DNA from: Gluconobacter sp. Gdi
Lineage (GTDB): Bacteria > Pseudomonadota > Alphaproteobacteria > Acetobacterales > Acetobacteraceae
Reading direction: 5' to 3'
Assembly: GCF_014132155.1 (NCBI RefSeq)
Contig: NZ_BLJQ01000001.1
Location: 124,001 to 188,000 of the forward strand
Length of the DNA: 64,000 bases
The translations under genes and the position numbers were made by a program. Under the pieces are notes generated by a model. That model saw only the letters and a list, made by a program, of their open reading frames with translations. It did no database searches and was not told the DNA's origin. Of the stretch, positions 9,601 through 17,880 are shown piece by piece; position 1 is the stretch's first letter, and the number at the start of each line of letters is the position of its first letter.

Positions 9601-9971
9601 GGGCGTTCCTGAAAAATCTGTCCCGGGCAGGCCAGCTCTATGTTGGGCTTATCCATAAAGAACGTGATGAAGTCACTTTGTTCGGCATGGACCGTATTGC
9701 CCGCCAGGATGTAGCGGTTGTGCATCGTGATGCTCCGCTTTGTGCGGGTTTCTCCGGAATACTGAACCCAATGCAGGGTTATGCCCGCCCGATGGATGGG
9801 GTTTATCGGGTAGCTCTGATCAATGTGACGGGCGACGTTTTCGGCACATACATTACTGATCTGGTTGCAGCTTTCGATGGTGGACGCATTGTTTCCACAG
9901 GCCGTGAAGATCTGACGCCGGAGCAGGCCGAGCGGTCTGAACAGCTTTTGAATGAGAAAGCCATCGCCTGA
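6621..9971 (+). CDS. Giant bifunctional glycosyltransferase: CgeB-like + GT4 + tandem C-terminal domains
   Basis: An 1116-residue cytoplasmic protein without signal or membrane segments. Residues about 1-320 resemble the CgeB-like family (Glyco_trans_1_2), with LWTFEDPF, YDIFFAGTMWPNR and the nucleotide-sugar site APGPRFFELAL. Residues about 332-730 form a GT-B/GT4 enzyme starting LRVLMCTHS, with GGVEVY, VGNFLRTKGAD and a donor-site segment ETYCISLSEAWQNG. The last 320 residues hold two copies of a roughly 125-residue domain (VRGWAFL / IRGWFLL ... GFSG ... RVALINV) that I do not recognise. AGGAG just upstream supports ATG 6621; a TTG lies at 6618. The acceptor is unknown; protein or surface-polysaccharide glycosylation is an inference from the neighbours. 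Confidence 0.8.
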   Translation: MAVIYNTNYTHNPNSYLTLAVERAARSLFGNDQIVVADNMSLGSIAASGEHDVLICLDAQRINLPLIRRVRPAFKTLILWTFEDPFMRDFNVENAGLFDFVFTNDPSCAEYYHGKGHYLPLAASRSIHERKVLSAAELEYDIFFAGTMWPNRVQTLRRVIAAFPDARLKLVCPGNEYLPPLPADLAALAIQRPISHEAFIDFANVSAVTLTMFRDYASHGDVSQATAPGPRFFELALGGTAQVVEAPESMGSEHFDTVEGISLARDPDGVVDAVARILNNKNTRRKAAQASQKSVLAHHLYEHRLEKMRDITGADFGRRKAADILPVERRRRLRVLMCTHSTIHEQAWGGVEVYQQALCSLLGRDVEFFYWLRRGTFCRLTTASGQELERFDVPEVGWQDAMCDAPEEMAFSSVISQYNMDIVHFQHLGHHALSLPIIAKANGVGVVFSAHDFWLVSARYNLLNHELRYVEDEVRSVLSADITLKASENVDHGGEQTRRAFVAKMLHSVDAIMFGTQHSRDLTHEIYPILNEKISLITGIPSPENTVPVKPKSYAPLGDAPLHVAIVGNFLRTKGADTILSLIEIAHPDHFVFHIFGYVHPEYEAVLNAGSRSNVKLYGRYDMGDIEALKKADVALNLSIWPETYCISLSEAWQNGLIPIVTDVGALGDRVEDGVNGFKVPINRPSMVLERLELLRSSEPVRKKIMANIGPHLWTHAREYADGLLKLYQDVVPRRPMGVSDLRLDAGQVHLLPHPSWRHQAPPRHIFDPPTTRDLSVELPIPVSDWFSIQGAECYIDDVCHHVFATSEDEDFEGANEFHIRGWFLLPGISTAGRMLAVLIEEGADSPLIFLECEREIRGDIVEMFNGSPRRSGFSGKTALRGKWCEGRFRVGLINVINGQAAFQLTSVQIEVEGGKIDKIHRSMPSNDVILSDFNRISHSDGLLRGIKLSGFQKKDLHPYGSGMLENFIDEFTGVIGSPVQDVDPFGGIYVRGWAFLKNLSRAGQLYVGLIHKERDEVTLFGMDRIARQDVAVVHRDAPLCAGFSGILNPMQGYARPMDGVYRVALINVTGDVFGTYITDLVAAFDGGRIVSTGREDLTPEQAERSEQLLNEKAIA

Positions 9972-9991
9972 ACCTGGAGGTCAGTTTTTTT

Positions 9992-12973
9992 ATGTCCGAT
10001 CCGGTTCCTGAGTCCTCCTCGGCTGCGCGCGAGCCTCGCTGGCGCCAGTTTGATGCGCAGTGGTATCTGCTGCGTTATCCGGAGGTTGGGGACTGGATGC
10101 GTGATGAAGGTCATCAGGACCTTCACGCGTTCTATATTGAAACAGGGCAGCGATACGGTCATTCTCCGAACCGGTATTTTGATGAAATCTGGTATCGGGA
10201 AACCCACGCAGACGTTCGTCGGGACTTGATTCAGGAAAAATATCGGTCCGGTTTCGAGCATTATTGCGCCGAAGGATATCATGGCCTTTCGGCACACTGG
10301 CTTTTTGACGAAGTTGATTATCTTCGACGGTATCCTGAACTGACCCGTCGCTCGCTGGAAGAGCAGGGGTTTTTCAACGGCTACGACCATTATCTGGAAA
10401 TTGGCGAGGCACGTTATTATAGCGGCCATCGTTTTTTCGATGATGAGCTCTGTCGGCGGCTTGCCCTCCGCTTTCCGGATTATTTTGACAGCCGTATCGG
10501 CCTGTTTGCATCCTGGCTCAGTCTGCCGTCCGAGATTGCGGATGCAGGGCGTGTCTCTTGGTATTTTGATCCTGTCTGGTATCTGGAACGCTATCCGGAA
10601 GTGCGGCGTGAAATTGCTGAGGGGCGGTACAGCAGCGCCCTTCATCATTACCTTACCAATGAAACACCTCGGCTGTTTAATCCGCAGGAAATGTTTTCCG
10701 AGAGTTTCTACGCAGACACACATCCGGATGTGGTTGCCTGTCTGGATATGGGGTCCTTTCGGAACGGCTATGAGCATTTTCTGCTGTTCGGCGCGCATGA
10801 AGGGCGCGCGCCTGAAGCGGGCGTGGATCTTGCCGCTCACCTGAGCCGCCCACAGGTCCGCAACGACGTTCGCAATCACCTGTATGACAGTCCCTTTGCT
10901 CATCTGGTTGCGGCCAGAATGGGAGAGGGGCAGCGCGCTTCGTTGGTTGAAGCCCCGGAGATTGAGGAAAGTCAGTCAAGGCAGGTTTTTGAACGGGAAG
11001 CTGAGGCGCTCCTTCCCGCATTGGCGCGGCACCCGCTGGATTTCACTGTTGCGGGTGTGCCGGAACTCAGTGTCATTGTCGTGGTCTATGACCGGATTGC
11101 GTTGACAATGCAGGCTCTGGCGTCCCTACGCGCAAACTATGCCGGAGCCATCCAGCTGATCGTTGTGGATTCTGGTTCACACGATCAGACACGTCGTCTC
11201 GACGAAATGGTTCACGGCGCCAAGATCCTGCGTTTCAGGTATAACATTGGATATCTGGAAGGCTGTAATGCAGGTCTTGCAGAAGTTGATGCGCCATTTG
11301 TTCTTTATCTGAACAACGATCTGCGTCTCTACCCGGACAGTATCGCACATGCCTTGCAGCGTCTGCGTTCGGACAGCGATATCGGGGCGGTGGGGGCGAA
11401 GCTGATCCGCACCAATATGCGCCTGCAGGAAGCAGGTTCCATTATCTGGCGTGATGGCGCGACGTATGGATATCGCCGCGAAGATAGTCCGAACCTCCCT
11501 GAAGCGAATTTCGTGAGAGATGTGGACTATTGTTCCGCAGCATTTCTCATGGTGCGGTCGTCCATTCTGATTCAGTTGGGCGGTTACGATTTACGGTACC
11601 GTCCGGCCTATTTTGAAGATGCGGATTTGTGCGTTCGTATTCTCAAGATGGGTGCGCGGATCGTTTATGATCCTAACGTGGTGGTTGAGCATCTTGAGTA
11701 CGGCAGTTCTGGCTCTGCCGGATCTCAGACCCTGATGCATGCCAATCTGCGGATTTTTTCGCGCGTGCATCAGGATTTTCTGCGCCATCAGCAGCCGGCT
11801 CATATCCGAAATGCAGTGCAGGCTCGCGAGCGGCGTTCAGATCGGAAGCACATCCTGTTCATTGAAGACCGCCTGCCATTAAGGCGCTTGGGCTCAGGGT
11901 ATGTCCGTTCCAATGATGTGGTTCGGGCTATGGCCGCACTGGGGTATCAGGTCACAGTGTTCCCCATGCTGCCCAGGGATCAGAGCGAGCTGGATCTGTT
12001 TGGAGATTTCCCGGAGACAGTAGAGCTGATTGCGGATCAGCATCTTTCCACCTTTCCAGATTTTATCCAAGCCCGGGCCGGATATTACGATCTTGTGTGG
12101 GTCGGACGTACGCATAACATGGCGCGGCTCCTGCCAATTATGAACGAGGCCAGCCGTTACCTGCCAACGGGTGGAGCTGTTCTGGATACGGAAGTGATTT
12201 CCACGCCCCGTACGCTGGAGCGCATCAAGGTGCTTGATTTGCCCAAGCCGGCATTGAGCTTTGACGAGATGCTGCGTCGGGAACTGGAATGCGCCCACTA
12301 CTGCCAGCAGATCGTCGCGGTAACGCAGAAGGATGCCGGATTTGTGCGCCGTGCCGGGTATGAGAATGTTTCCGTGCTGGGACATGAAATGCGAACCCGT
12401 CCGACGCGCGCAGCATTCGAGGCCCGGAAAGATATTCTCTTCCTGGGGGCACTGCATGATGAGGGCGCGCCGAACCATGACAGTCTGGAGTGGTTTGTCG
12501 GAGAGGTTCTACCAGTCCTTGACGAACTTCTGCCTCCGGACGTTCGGTTTACGATCGCGGGCTTCATTCATCCTTCTGTGGATGTGAGTGCGTTTGCGCG
12601 GCATCCTCGCGTGGATATCGTTGGTCCTGTGCATGATCTTGCCCCGCTGTTCGACAGACATCGTGTCTTCGTGGCGCCAACAAGGTTTGCGGGCGGTCTG
12701 CCGTTCAAGGTCCAGGAAGCTGCGGCATTCGGGGTTCCAATGGTTGTGACGACCCTCCTGGCGGGTCAGGTCGGCTGGACAAATGATGTGGAATTGCTGT
12801 CTGCGCCTGCCGATGATGCCAAAGCATTTGCGTCAGATGTCGCCCGTCTTTATCAGGATAGCGAACTCTGGGCCCGGCTGAGAAGTGAAGCGCTGAAGGC
12901 GGTGGAGCGGGATTGTGCGCCAGCGCAGTTCCGACAGGATCTGTCCAAGATCCTGCAGGCGTGTATAGCTTGA
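9992..12973 (+). CDS. Multidomain glycosyltransferase: FDxxWYLxxYPEV repeats + GT2 + GT4
   Basis: A 993-residue soluble protein. Residues about 18-290 carry about six copies of a 40-50 residue repeat opening with FDxxWYLxRYPEV and ending in a YxHYL..G-like turn; the fourth copy is degenerate. Residues about 355-590 are a GT2 (GT-A) domain: LSVIVVVYDR, VVDSGS, a DxD-like NNDLRLYPD, and FEDADLCVRI. From about 615 to the end is a second, GT-B-like unit with FLGALHDEGAPNHDSLEWF, VGPVHDLAPLF and GLPFKVQEAAAFG, matching GT4-type enzymes. GGAGG lies 11 bases before the ATG. It follows the 1116-residue enzyme by 20 bases, so the two are probably one operon. Confidence 0.8.
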   Translation: MSDPVPESSSAAREPRWRQFDAQWYLLRYPEVGDWMRDEGHQDLHAFYIETGQRYGHSPNRYFDEIWYRETHADVRRDLIQEKYRSGFEHYCAEGYHGLSAHWLFDEVDYLRRYPELTRRSLEEQGFFNGYDHYLEIGEARYYSGHRFFDDELCRRLALRFPDYFDSRIGLFASWLSLPSEIADAGRVSWYFDPVWYLERYPEVRREIAEGRYSSALHHYLTNETPRLFNPQEMFSESFYADTHPDVVACLDMGSFRNGYEHFLLFGAHEGRAPEAGVDLAAHLSRPQVRNDVRNHLYDSPFAHLVAARMGEGQRASLVEAPEIEESQSRQVFEREAEALLPALARHPLDFTVAGVPELSVIVVVYDRIALTMQALASLRANYAGAIQLIVVDSGSHDQTRRLDEMVHGAKILRFRYNIGYLEGCNAGLAEVDAPFVLYLNNDLRLYPDSIAHALQRLRSDSDIGAVGAKLIRTNMRLQEAGSIIWRDGATYGYRREDSPNLPEANFVRDVDYCSAAFLMVRSSILIQLGGYDLRYRPAYFEDADLCVRILKMGARIVYDPNVVVEHLEYGSSGSAGSQTLMHANLRIFSRVHQDFLRHQQPAHIRNAVQARERRSDRKHILFIEDRLPLRRLGSGYVRSNDVVRAMAALGYQVTVFPMLPRDQSELDLFGDFPETVELIADQHLSTFPDFIQARAGYYDLVWVGRTHNMARLLPIMNEASRYLPTGGAVLDTEVISTPRTLERIKVLDLPKPALSFDEMLRRELECAHYCQQIVAVTQKDAGFVRRAGYENVSVLGHEMRTRPTRAAFEARKDILFLGALHDEGAPNHDSLEWFVGEVLPVLDELLPPDVRFTIAGFIHPSVDVSAFARHPRVDIVGPVHDLAPLFDRHRVFVAPTRFAGGLPFKVQEAAAFGVPMVVTTLLAGQVGWTNDVELLSAPADDAKAFASDVARLYQDSELWARLRSEALKAVERDCAPAQFRQDLSKILQACIA

Positions 12974-13020
12974 AGACGCCACCCACCCGGGGCATGAAGT
13001 TTAAGGAAACAGGTGAGGCT

Positions 13021-14043
13021 ATGTCGACAGAAGTGAAAGATCGTTCCTCTGAAACGGAGCGGAAAGTGTCTGGCCTGACCGGACGTGTTCTGGTGTGCAG
13101 TGGTGGGCGTTATGAAAGTCAGGCCAATGCCCAGATCCGTGAGTCGATCATGGATGGGTGGGCTGAGTGCTTTGGCGAAGAAAACGTTACAGCTGTTCAT
13201 ATTTCCGCAGCAGCTGCATCCATTAAGATCCTGAAGCCCACAATCGTTTTCGCCATTGGGTCGTACCTGCCGGAGAGCACCTATTTCGGCGAAGTCTGTC
13301 GCGAAGCCAAGAAGATTGGCGCTGTGACGGTTTTCTGGGCGACAGAAGATCCCTATGAGCAGGATGCGAACTATCGCATCGCCGATGACTTCGACGTCGT
13401 TTTCTCCTGTGACCGCTGGGGCCACAATTTCTATCAGCGCGATCTGGTGTTCCATCTTCCGCTGGCAGCAAGCCCGAGCCTGCATTACATGCCGATCGAA
13501 GAGAATGTCGAAAAAACGATCGATGTTCTGTTCTGTGGCGTGGCGTTCACGAGCCGGAAGGACATTGTCCGCAATCTGCTGCCGGTCCTGCGTAACCTGA
13601 ATATCAAGATTATCGGTCCAGGTTGGGGCGAGCTGGGCATTGGTTTCTCCGATGCCCGGATCGAGAAGTCCCAGTTGGTAGAACTGTATCGCCGGTCCAA
13701 GCTGGTTCTGAATCTGGGGCGCTCACTCCACTTCGAAAACAAGCGTTTTGTGATCGCTCCTTCCACGCCTGGCCCCCGGACGTTTGAAGCTGCTCTGGCA
13801 GGCGCGTTCCAGGTGTTTCACGAAGATACGCATGAGCTTCGCCGGTACTACGATGCAGACGAAATTCCGGTTTTCTCAAACCGGATTGATTTCGAGCGGC
13901 TGGTTGAGAAATACGTAGGGGATGATGAAGCCCGTCTCGCGATGAGCCGTAAGGCACAGGCCAGAACGATGGAGCAGCATCTTTACAAGCATCGCATCCA
14001 GCAGGCGCTGTCAGTTCTTCAGGCTGAAGGGTTCCTAGGCTGA
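13021..14043 (+). CDS. CgeB-like glycosyltransferase (Glyco_trans_1_2 family)
   Basis: A 340-residue protein homologous to the N-terminal third of the gene at 6621: both have an Asp/Glu-containing FWATEDPYE / LWTFEDPFM motif, then VDVLFCGVAF / YDIFFAGTMW, and STPGPRTFEAALAG / TAPGPRFFELALGG near the C-terminus, ending in EQHLYKHRI / AHHLYEHRL. The ATG at 13021 is preferred because AGGTGAGG precedes it by a few bases; in-frame starts at 12994 and 12913 exist. It follows the 993-residue glycosyltransferase by 47 bases and ends just before a terminator, so it is probably the last gene of the island operon. Donor and acceptor are unknown. Confidence 0.8.
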   Translation: MSTEVKDRSSETERKVSGLTGRVLVCSGGRYESQANAQIRESIMDGWAECFGEENVTAVHISAAAASIKILKPTIVFAIGSYLPESTYFGEVCREAKKIGAVTVFWATEDPYEQDANYRIADDFDVVFSCDRWGHNFYQRDLVFHLPLAASPSLHYMPIEENVEKTIDVLFCGVAFTSRKDIVRNLLPVLRNLNIKIIGPGWGELGIGFSDARIEKSQLVELYRRSKLVLNLGRSLHFENKRFVIAPSTPGPRTFEAALAGAFQVFHEDTHELRRYYDADEIPVFSNRIDFERLVEKYVGDDEARLAMSRKAQARTMEQHLYKHRIQQALSVLQAEGFLG

Positions 14044-14069
14044 AAAGCTGCAGGATTTGTAATTTCATC

Positions 14070-14100
14070 AAAAGCCGGGCTGTCGTGCCCGGCTTTTTTT
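14070..14100 (+). terminator. Rho-independent terminator of the glycosyltransferase island
   Basis: AAAGCCGGGC-TGTCGT-GCCCGGCTTT forms a perfect 10-bp stem with a 6-base loop and ends in a run of seven Ts. It lies 26 bases after the stop of the CgeB-like gene and marks the end of the three-gene operon. Confidence 0.93.
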
Positions 14101-14116
14101 GTAAGGATATCTGGAA

Positions 14117-14446
14117 ATGCAGACTGTCTGGCTCATGGCGCTTCTACTGATCGCCGCATTTCTGGAAGTCGGCGGTGACGCCTTGGTGCGAACCGGGCTG
14201 CATACGGCAGGTCTGGGGCGTGTAGGCTTTATCTCCGCAGGCGCGCTGGTACTTTTCATCTATGGAATAACCGTCAATCTTCCGGACTGGGACTTCGGGC
14301 GATTGATGGGCGTCTATGTTGCGCTGTTTTTTATTGCCGCTCAGGTGGTAGCGTATTTTGCGTTTGGTCAGAGCCTGACCTTACCTGTCTGCGTCGGGGG
14401 ACTGTTGATCGTCTCAGGTGGTGTTCTGATGACGATCTGGCGTTAA
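14117..14446 (+). CDS. Small four-TM membrane protein, SMR/YnfA-like
   Basis: A 109-residue very hydrophobic protein with four predicted membrane helices (about 3-20, 35-53, 62-82, 87-106). The first helix contains AAFLEVGGDAL, where a Glu in TM1 is the hallmark of small multidrug resistance proteins, and overall length and spacing fit SMR or YnfA-like members. The segment between helices 2 and 3 (NLPDWDFGRLMGVYVALFF) resembles the GxxYA..G region of SMRs. AAGGA lies upstream of the ATG. It begins only 16 bases after the preceding terminator. Substrate is unknown; transport by homodimers is a family inference. Confidence 0.6.
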   Translation: MQTVWLMALLLIAAFLEVGGDALVRTGLHTAGLGRVGFISAGALVLFIYGITVNLPDWDFGRLMGVYVALFFIAAQVVAYFAFGQSLTLPVCVGGLLIVSGGVLMTIWR

Positions 14447-14450
14447 GGGA

Positions 14451-14480
14451 TCAGGCCGGAATATGAATATCCCGGCCTGA
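14451..14480. terminator. Bidirectional hairpin between convergent genes
   Basis: TCAGGCCGG and CCGGCCTGA form a perfect 9-bp stem around a short AT-rich centre that can itself pair partly. It lies in the 44-base gap between the stop codons of the SMR-like gene and the M16 protease, where a two-way terminator is expected. No long T tract follows on either strand, so efficiency is uncertain. Confidence 0.7.
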
Positions 14481-14490
14481 AGTAGAGTGT

Positions 14491-17190
14491 TTACTTCGGC
14501 TGTGGGCCAAGGACGATCTGCGCGAGATCATCTGGGCGAACCCACTTGCTGAACGCGGCCTGCACCTGCGCAGGTGTCATGTCGTAAATCGCCTGAGCTG
14601 CCTCTGCTGGCGCATTCAAAGGCAGCCCCAGATCAATCAGATCCAGATAGCTGCCAGCGAGAGCCCCGAAGCTGGCGCGTGCCATAGGCTGCCGACGCAG
14701 CAGAGACGCTTTGGCCAGATCCAGACTTTCCTGAGAGACAGGCTGGCTGCGCATATCCTGCACGTCCTTGATTGCCAGGGCGCGTGCCTTGTTCACTTTG
14801 TCCGGGTCCGCACCAAAGCTGATGCCGAAGGAGCCGCGGGTCCGGGAGTAACTGAAGGCACTTCCTGCCCCGTACACATAGCCTGTGCGAACGCGCAAAT
14901 CCTGCATCAGGCGGGAAGAGAACCCATCGCCAAGGATTTCGTTTCCGACAGCTAGAGCATGACGATCCGGGTCCGTGACCTTCATGCCAATGGTCTCCAC
15001 GAGTTTCACGTCATCCTGTGAACGTCCTGGATCTGCGACAACAGCCTGAGAGGCCTTGCTGAGAGGAATGGATGGCAGATCAACGACAGGGGCAGGGCCT
15101 TCAGCCTTCCAGCCGCCAAAAGCCTTTTCAACCTGTTCATGAGCATCTTCAGGGCTGATGTCCCCGACAACCACAATCGTCGTCAAGTCCGGGCGATATG
15201 TGGCCGTGTAATAGGCTTTGACGTCAGCGAGCGTAATTTTGCTCAACGTAGCTGGAGTGGCCTCGCGAAGGGTCGGGTCAGTTGCAGGGACAAGCGCCCG
15301 GCGGGTGGCACGGCCAAAGCGGTAGGTTGGAGACTGAAGCTCACCCGCGCGGGCCTGAATGGCTTCCATCTGCGTGACATGGAAGGCCTTTTCCGGGAAG
15401 GCAGGGTGCAGTTCGTGCTCTGCCAGCAGGGACAGGCCCTTACTGAAATTTTGGGTGAGTGTGCTGAGACTGAAACCAGGGCCAGCGCTTTCATCTGCCG
15501 AGATGTCATCAAGCGCGCTGGCAAGGGCCAGACGGTCATGAGAGGTGCTGCCATACAGGAACATGTCAGACGTCAGGCCAGCAACGCCTTCCTTGCCAGC
15601 AGGCTGCTGCAGGGATGCATTCTGCCGGATGGAGCCGATCAGCTCGACCGTATGGCTGACATGCTCGGGCTGGACCAGAAGGTGCAGACCATTCGAAAGT
15701 GTATAGGCCTTGGGAAGAGGTGCCGCGGCCGGAATGCTCAACCGTGCGAGGGCTTCTTCCGCCCATGCTGGGAGGCTGACTTTGCCTGATGGTGGTGTGT
15801 TGAAAGACTCTGCGCCACCAAATCCTTTACCGCCAATGGCTTTGCCCTTTTCACTCGGCGTCAGGGTGGCGCTGATGGCGTGTTGCGGATCAAGGAGCGT
15901 TTTGGCCAGCTCATCCACCTGTGCCTTCGTGACGTTCCGGAAGGCCGCGATCATATCATCCGGGCTTTCAAGATGCTGGATGGCGACAGCCTGGGACCAG
16001 TTCTCTGCGAGTTCCGAAATGCTGTTCGCATTGAACTCCAGAGATGCAATCTCTTTGCGACGGGCGGCTTCGATCAGGTCCGCAGGAATTCCGTTTTTGC
16101 GAAAGTTATCCATGAGAGACGCAAGCGTCCGGCGGAGCTCATCCGGGTTGGCTCCCTTGGGGAAGCCTGCGTAGGCGACAGCGAGGCCAGCCTGCGCATC
16201 CGGGTCATACATGAACCCTGCGTCCAGAGCCTTGCCATCCGGCACCAGACCGAAAAGCACACTGCGCTGGCTGGCAATGGCATCGGCCAGCAGGGTTACG
16301 GCAGCATAGTTCGGGTCACGTTGCCCCGGCATCCGCCAGGCCATGGTGACAAGGCCGATGGGTAGATCTGTATCCAACGACAGGGATTGTGCCTTGGCTG
16401 GCGTGGGGGTGACAGCGGCGCGGGCAGGAAGTGTGGTCGCGGCAATATTGCCAAAGGCTGCCTGAACTTTCTTCAGAGTGTCCTGCGGGTCCACATCGCC
16501 CGTAATAACGAGGATGGCGTTGTTGGGAGCATACCAGGAGTTGTAGAACTGCTTCAAAAGCGGGGCAGTCGTGGCATCGAAAGAGGGACGCGTCCCGAGT
16601 GCGTCGTGCTCGTAAGGTGTGCCTGCGTAAAGTGCGGCGCGCACCTGAGAGAGATAGCGGTAGATGGGGCTCGACAGGTCGCGTGAGACTTCCTGCTCAA
16701 TGGCGCCTCGTTCATGGGCCCACTCTTTCTCTGTGATGTTCAGACCGCGCATACGACCGGCTTCGATCCGCAGAAGGACATCAAGGTCCGCAGCAGGGGC
16801 CTTGAAATAGTATTGGGTGACGTCAGACGTCGTGTCGGCGTTATCATTGTTGCCGAGCTGAGCGCTGATGGTGGAAAGCTGGTCCCGGGAGAGTGTTTCG
16901 GAGCCATTGAACATCATGTGCTCAAGGGCGTGTGCCGTTCCCGGAAAACCTTTGGGTGCGTTGACGGAGCCCACTTCATAATTGAGCATCGTCTGTACAA
17001 CGGGTGCCAGAGTATCCCGCACAATCACGACACGCAGGCCATTGGGCAAGGTGGCACGGGTGACGGAGGCCGGTGCTGCCGTGGCAGCCTGAGGCACCGC
17101 AGGGGCAGCATGTGCGCCCGTCAGGAGAGGCGGGGCCAGCATGGAGGCTGCGAGCAGGGTCACACGGGTCAGGCGGGAAAAACCGGGCAT
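14491..17190 (-). CDS. Secreted M16 family zinc metalloprotease, two-module
   Basis: An 899-residue protein with an N-terminal signal peptide ending near GAHA|AP (about 28). The first half is an active-type M16 module with the inverted zinc motif HALEH at 87-91 and a distal Glu in ERGAIEQEV (about 167). The second half (about 480-890) repeats the fold, with [12 protein letters not shown] as in M16_C domains, but lacks HxxEH and should be the inactive half. This full-length two-half arrangement resembles pitrilysin-like peptidases of the periplasm or outer envelope. No partner gene follows, and a hairpin separates it from the SMR-like gene. Substrates are unknown. Confidence 0.9.
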   Translation of the reverse strand: MPGFSRLTRVTLLAASMLAPPLLTGAHAAPAVPQAATAAPASVTRATLPNGLRVVIVRDTLAPVVQTMLNYEVGSVNAPKGFPGTAHALEHMMFNGSETLSRDQLSTISAQLGNNDNADTTSDVTQYYFKAPAADLDVLLRIEAGRMRGLNITEKEWAHERGAIEQEVSRDLSSPIYRYLSQVRAALYAGTPYEHDALGTRPSFDATTAPLLKQFYNSWYAPNNAILVITGDVDPQDTLKKVQAAFGNIAATTLPARAAVTPTPAKAQSLSLDTDLPIGLVTMAWRMPGQRDPNYAAVTLLADAIASQRSVLFGLVPDGKALDAGFMYDPDAQAGLAVAYAGFPKGANPDELRRTLASLMDNFRKNGIPADLIEAARRKEIASLEFNANSISELAENWSQAVAIQHLESPDDMIAAFRNVTKAQVDELAKTLLDPQHAISATLTPSEKGKAIGGKGFGGAESFNTPPSGKVSLPAWAEEALARLSIPAAAPLPKAYTLSNGLHLLVQPEHVSHTVELIGSIRQNASLQQPAGKEGVAGLTSDMFLYGSTSHDRLALASALDDISADESAGPGFSLSTLTQNFSKGLSLLAEHELHPAFPEKAFHVTQMEAIQARAGELQSPTYRFGRATRRALVPATDPTLREATPATLSKITLADVKAYYTATYRPDLTTIVVVGDISPEDAHEQVEKAFGGWKAEGPAPVVDLPSIPLSKASQAVVADPGRSQDDVKLVETIGMKVTDPDRHALAVGNEILGDGFSSRLMQDLRVRTGYVYGAGSAFSYSRTRGSFGISFGADPDKVNKARALAIKDVQDMRSQPVSQESLDLAKASLLRRQPMARASFGALAGSYLDLIDLGLPLNAPAEAAQAIYDMTPAQVQAAFSKWVRPDDLAQIVLGPQPK

Positions 17191-17335
17191 AGGTTATGAA
17201 CTTCCTACGGGTAAAATGTTCTGCCCGGCAGTAAATCGACTGTCAGGGATGCTGTCTACCGAAGGAGGATTGCCGAAGGATGAATAAAAAATCATGTGAC
17301 GCGGTCAATCAGAGGCCGCTAAGAATAAAACTACT

Positions 17336-17869
17336 ATGACCTCTTCCAATTTTATCGTCCGCTTTGATGACTGGCTGATTGACCGGCTTTTTCAGCCCGT
17401 CGCGAACAGACTGCCGTCAGTTCTTCCCGTTGTGCAGTTGGGCATGAGCTTTCAGCTCGGCTCATTGATGCTGAACGGCGCAGCGCTGCTTCTGCCGATC
17501 GTGCTGTTTGGCGCAACGATGGGCGGTGTGGTGGATACATCGCTGATCTGGTTCATGAACCTTGCCTTCTTTCTGGGCATGAAAAAAACGATCCCGATGA
17601 TCCGGCCAAACATGCTGAATCCCCTTCGCCCCATGATGCTGAGCATGCGGATGATTGCCATGGCATTTCTCATCTATCAGCTTTTCCGCAGCGTGGACGG
17701 GGTCGGCATTGGCTGGATTCTATCTCAGCTCATGACACTGTCTCAGCTGACGTTTGTGATCGGTCTGTATTTTGTGGCCTGCCAGCCTCAGCCGCCCCGA
17801 CAGCGGATGTCTTCGCGGACAGGCCCTATCATTGAAGGCGTCTGGGCCGGGAACGGTAGTATTCGCTAA
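17336..17869 (+). CDS. Unknown membrane protein, 177 aa
   Basis: I do not recognise a family. The protein has a soluble N-terminal stretch (about 1-32, FDDWLIDRLF) and about four hydrophobic segments (about 33-62, 68-80, 98-115, 122-145) with many Met residues, followed by a basic, Pro/Gln-rich tail. No clear ribosome site precedes the ATG; the leader is AT-rich. It ends 11 bases before a glycosyltransferase whose ribosome site overlaps its stop codon, so the two are probably co-transcribed and may act together at the membrane. Function cannot be assigned. Confidence 0.6.
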   Translation: MTSSNFIVRFDDWLIDRLFQPVANRLPSVLPVVQLGMSFQLGSLMLNGAALLLPIVLFGATMGGVVDTSLIWFMNLAFFLGMKKTIPMIRPNMLNPLRPMMLSMRMIAMAFLIYQLFRSVDGVGIGWILSQLMTLSQLTFVIGLYFVACQPQPPRQRMSSRTGPIIEGVWAGNGSIR

Positions 17870-17880
17870 GGAGGCGGGCA

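Noticed and set aside
9803-10903. 366-codon minus-strand frame opposite the glycosyltransferase genes
   Set aside because: It spans the junction of two well-supported plus-strand genes, and its translation shows no domain.
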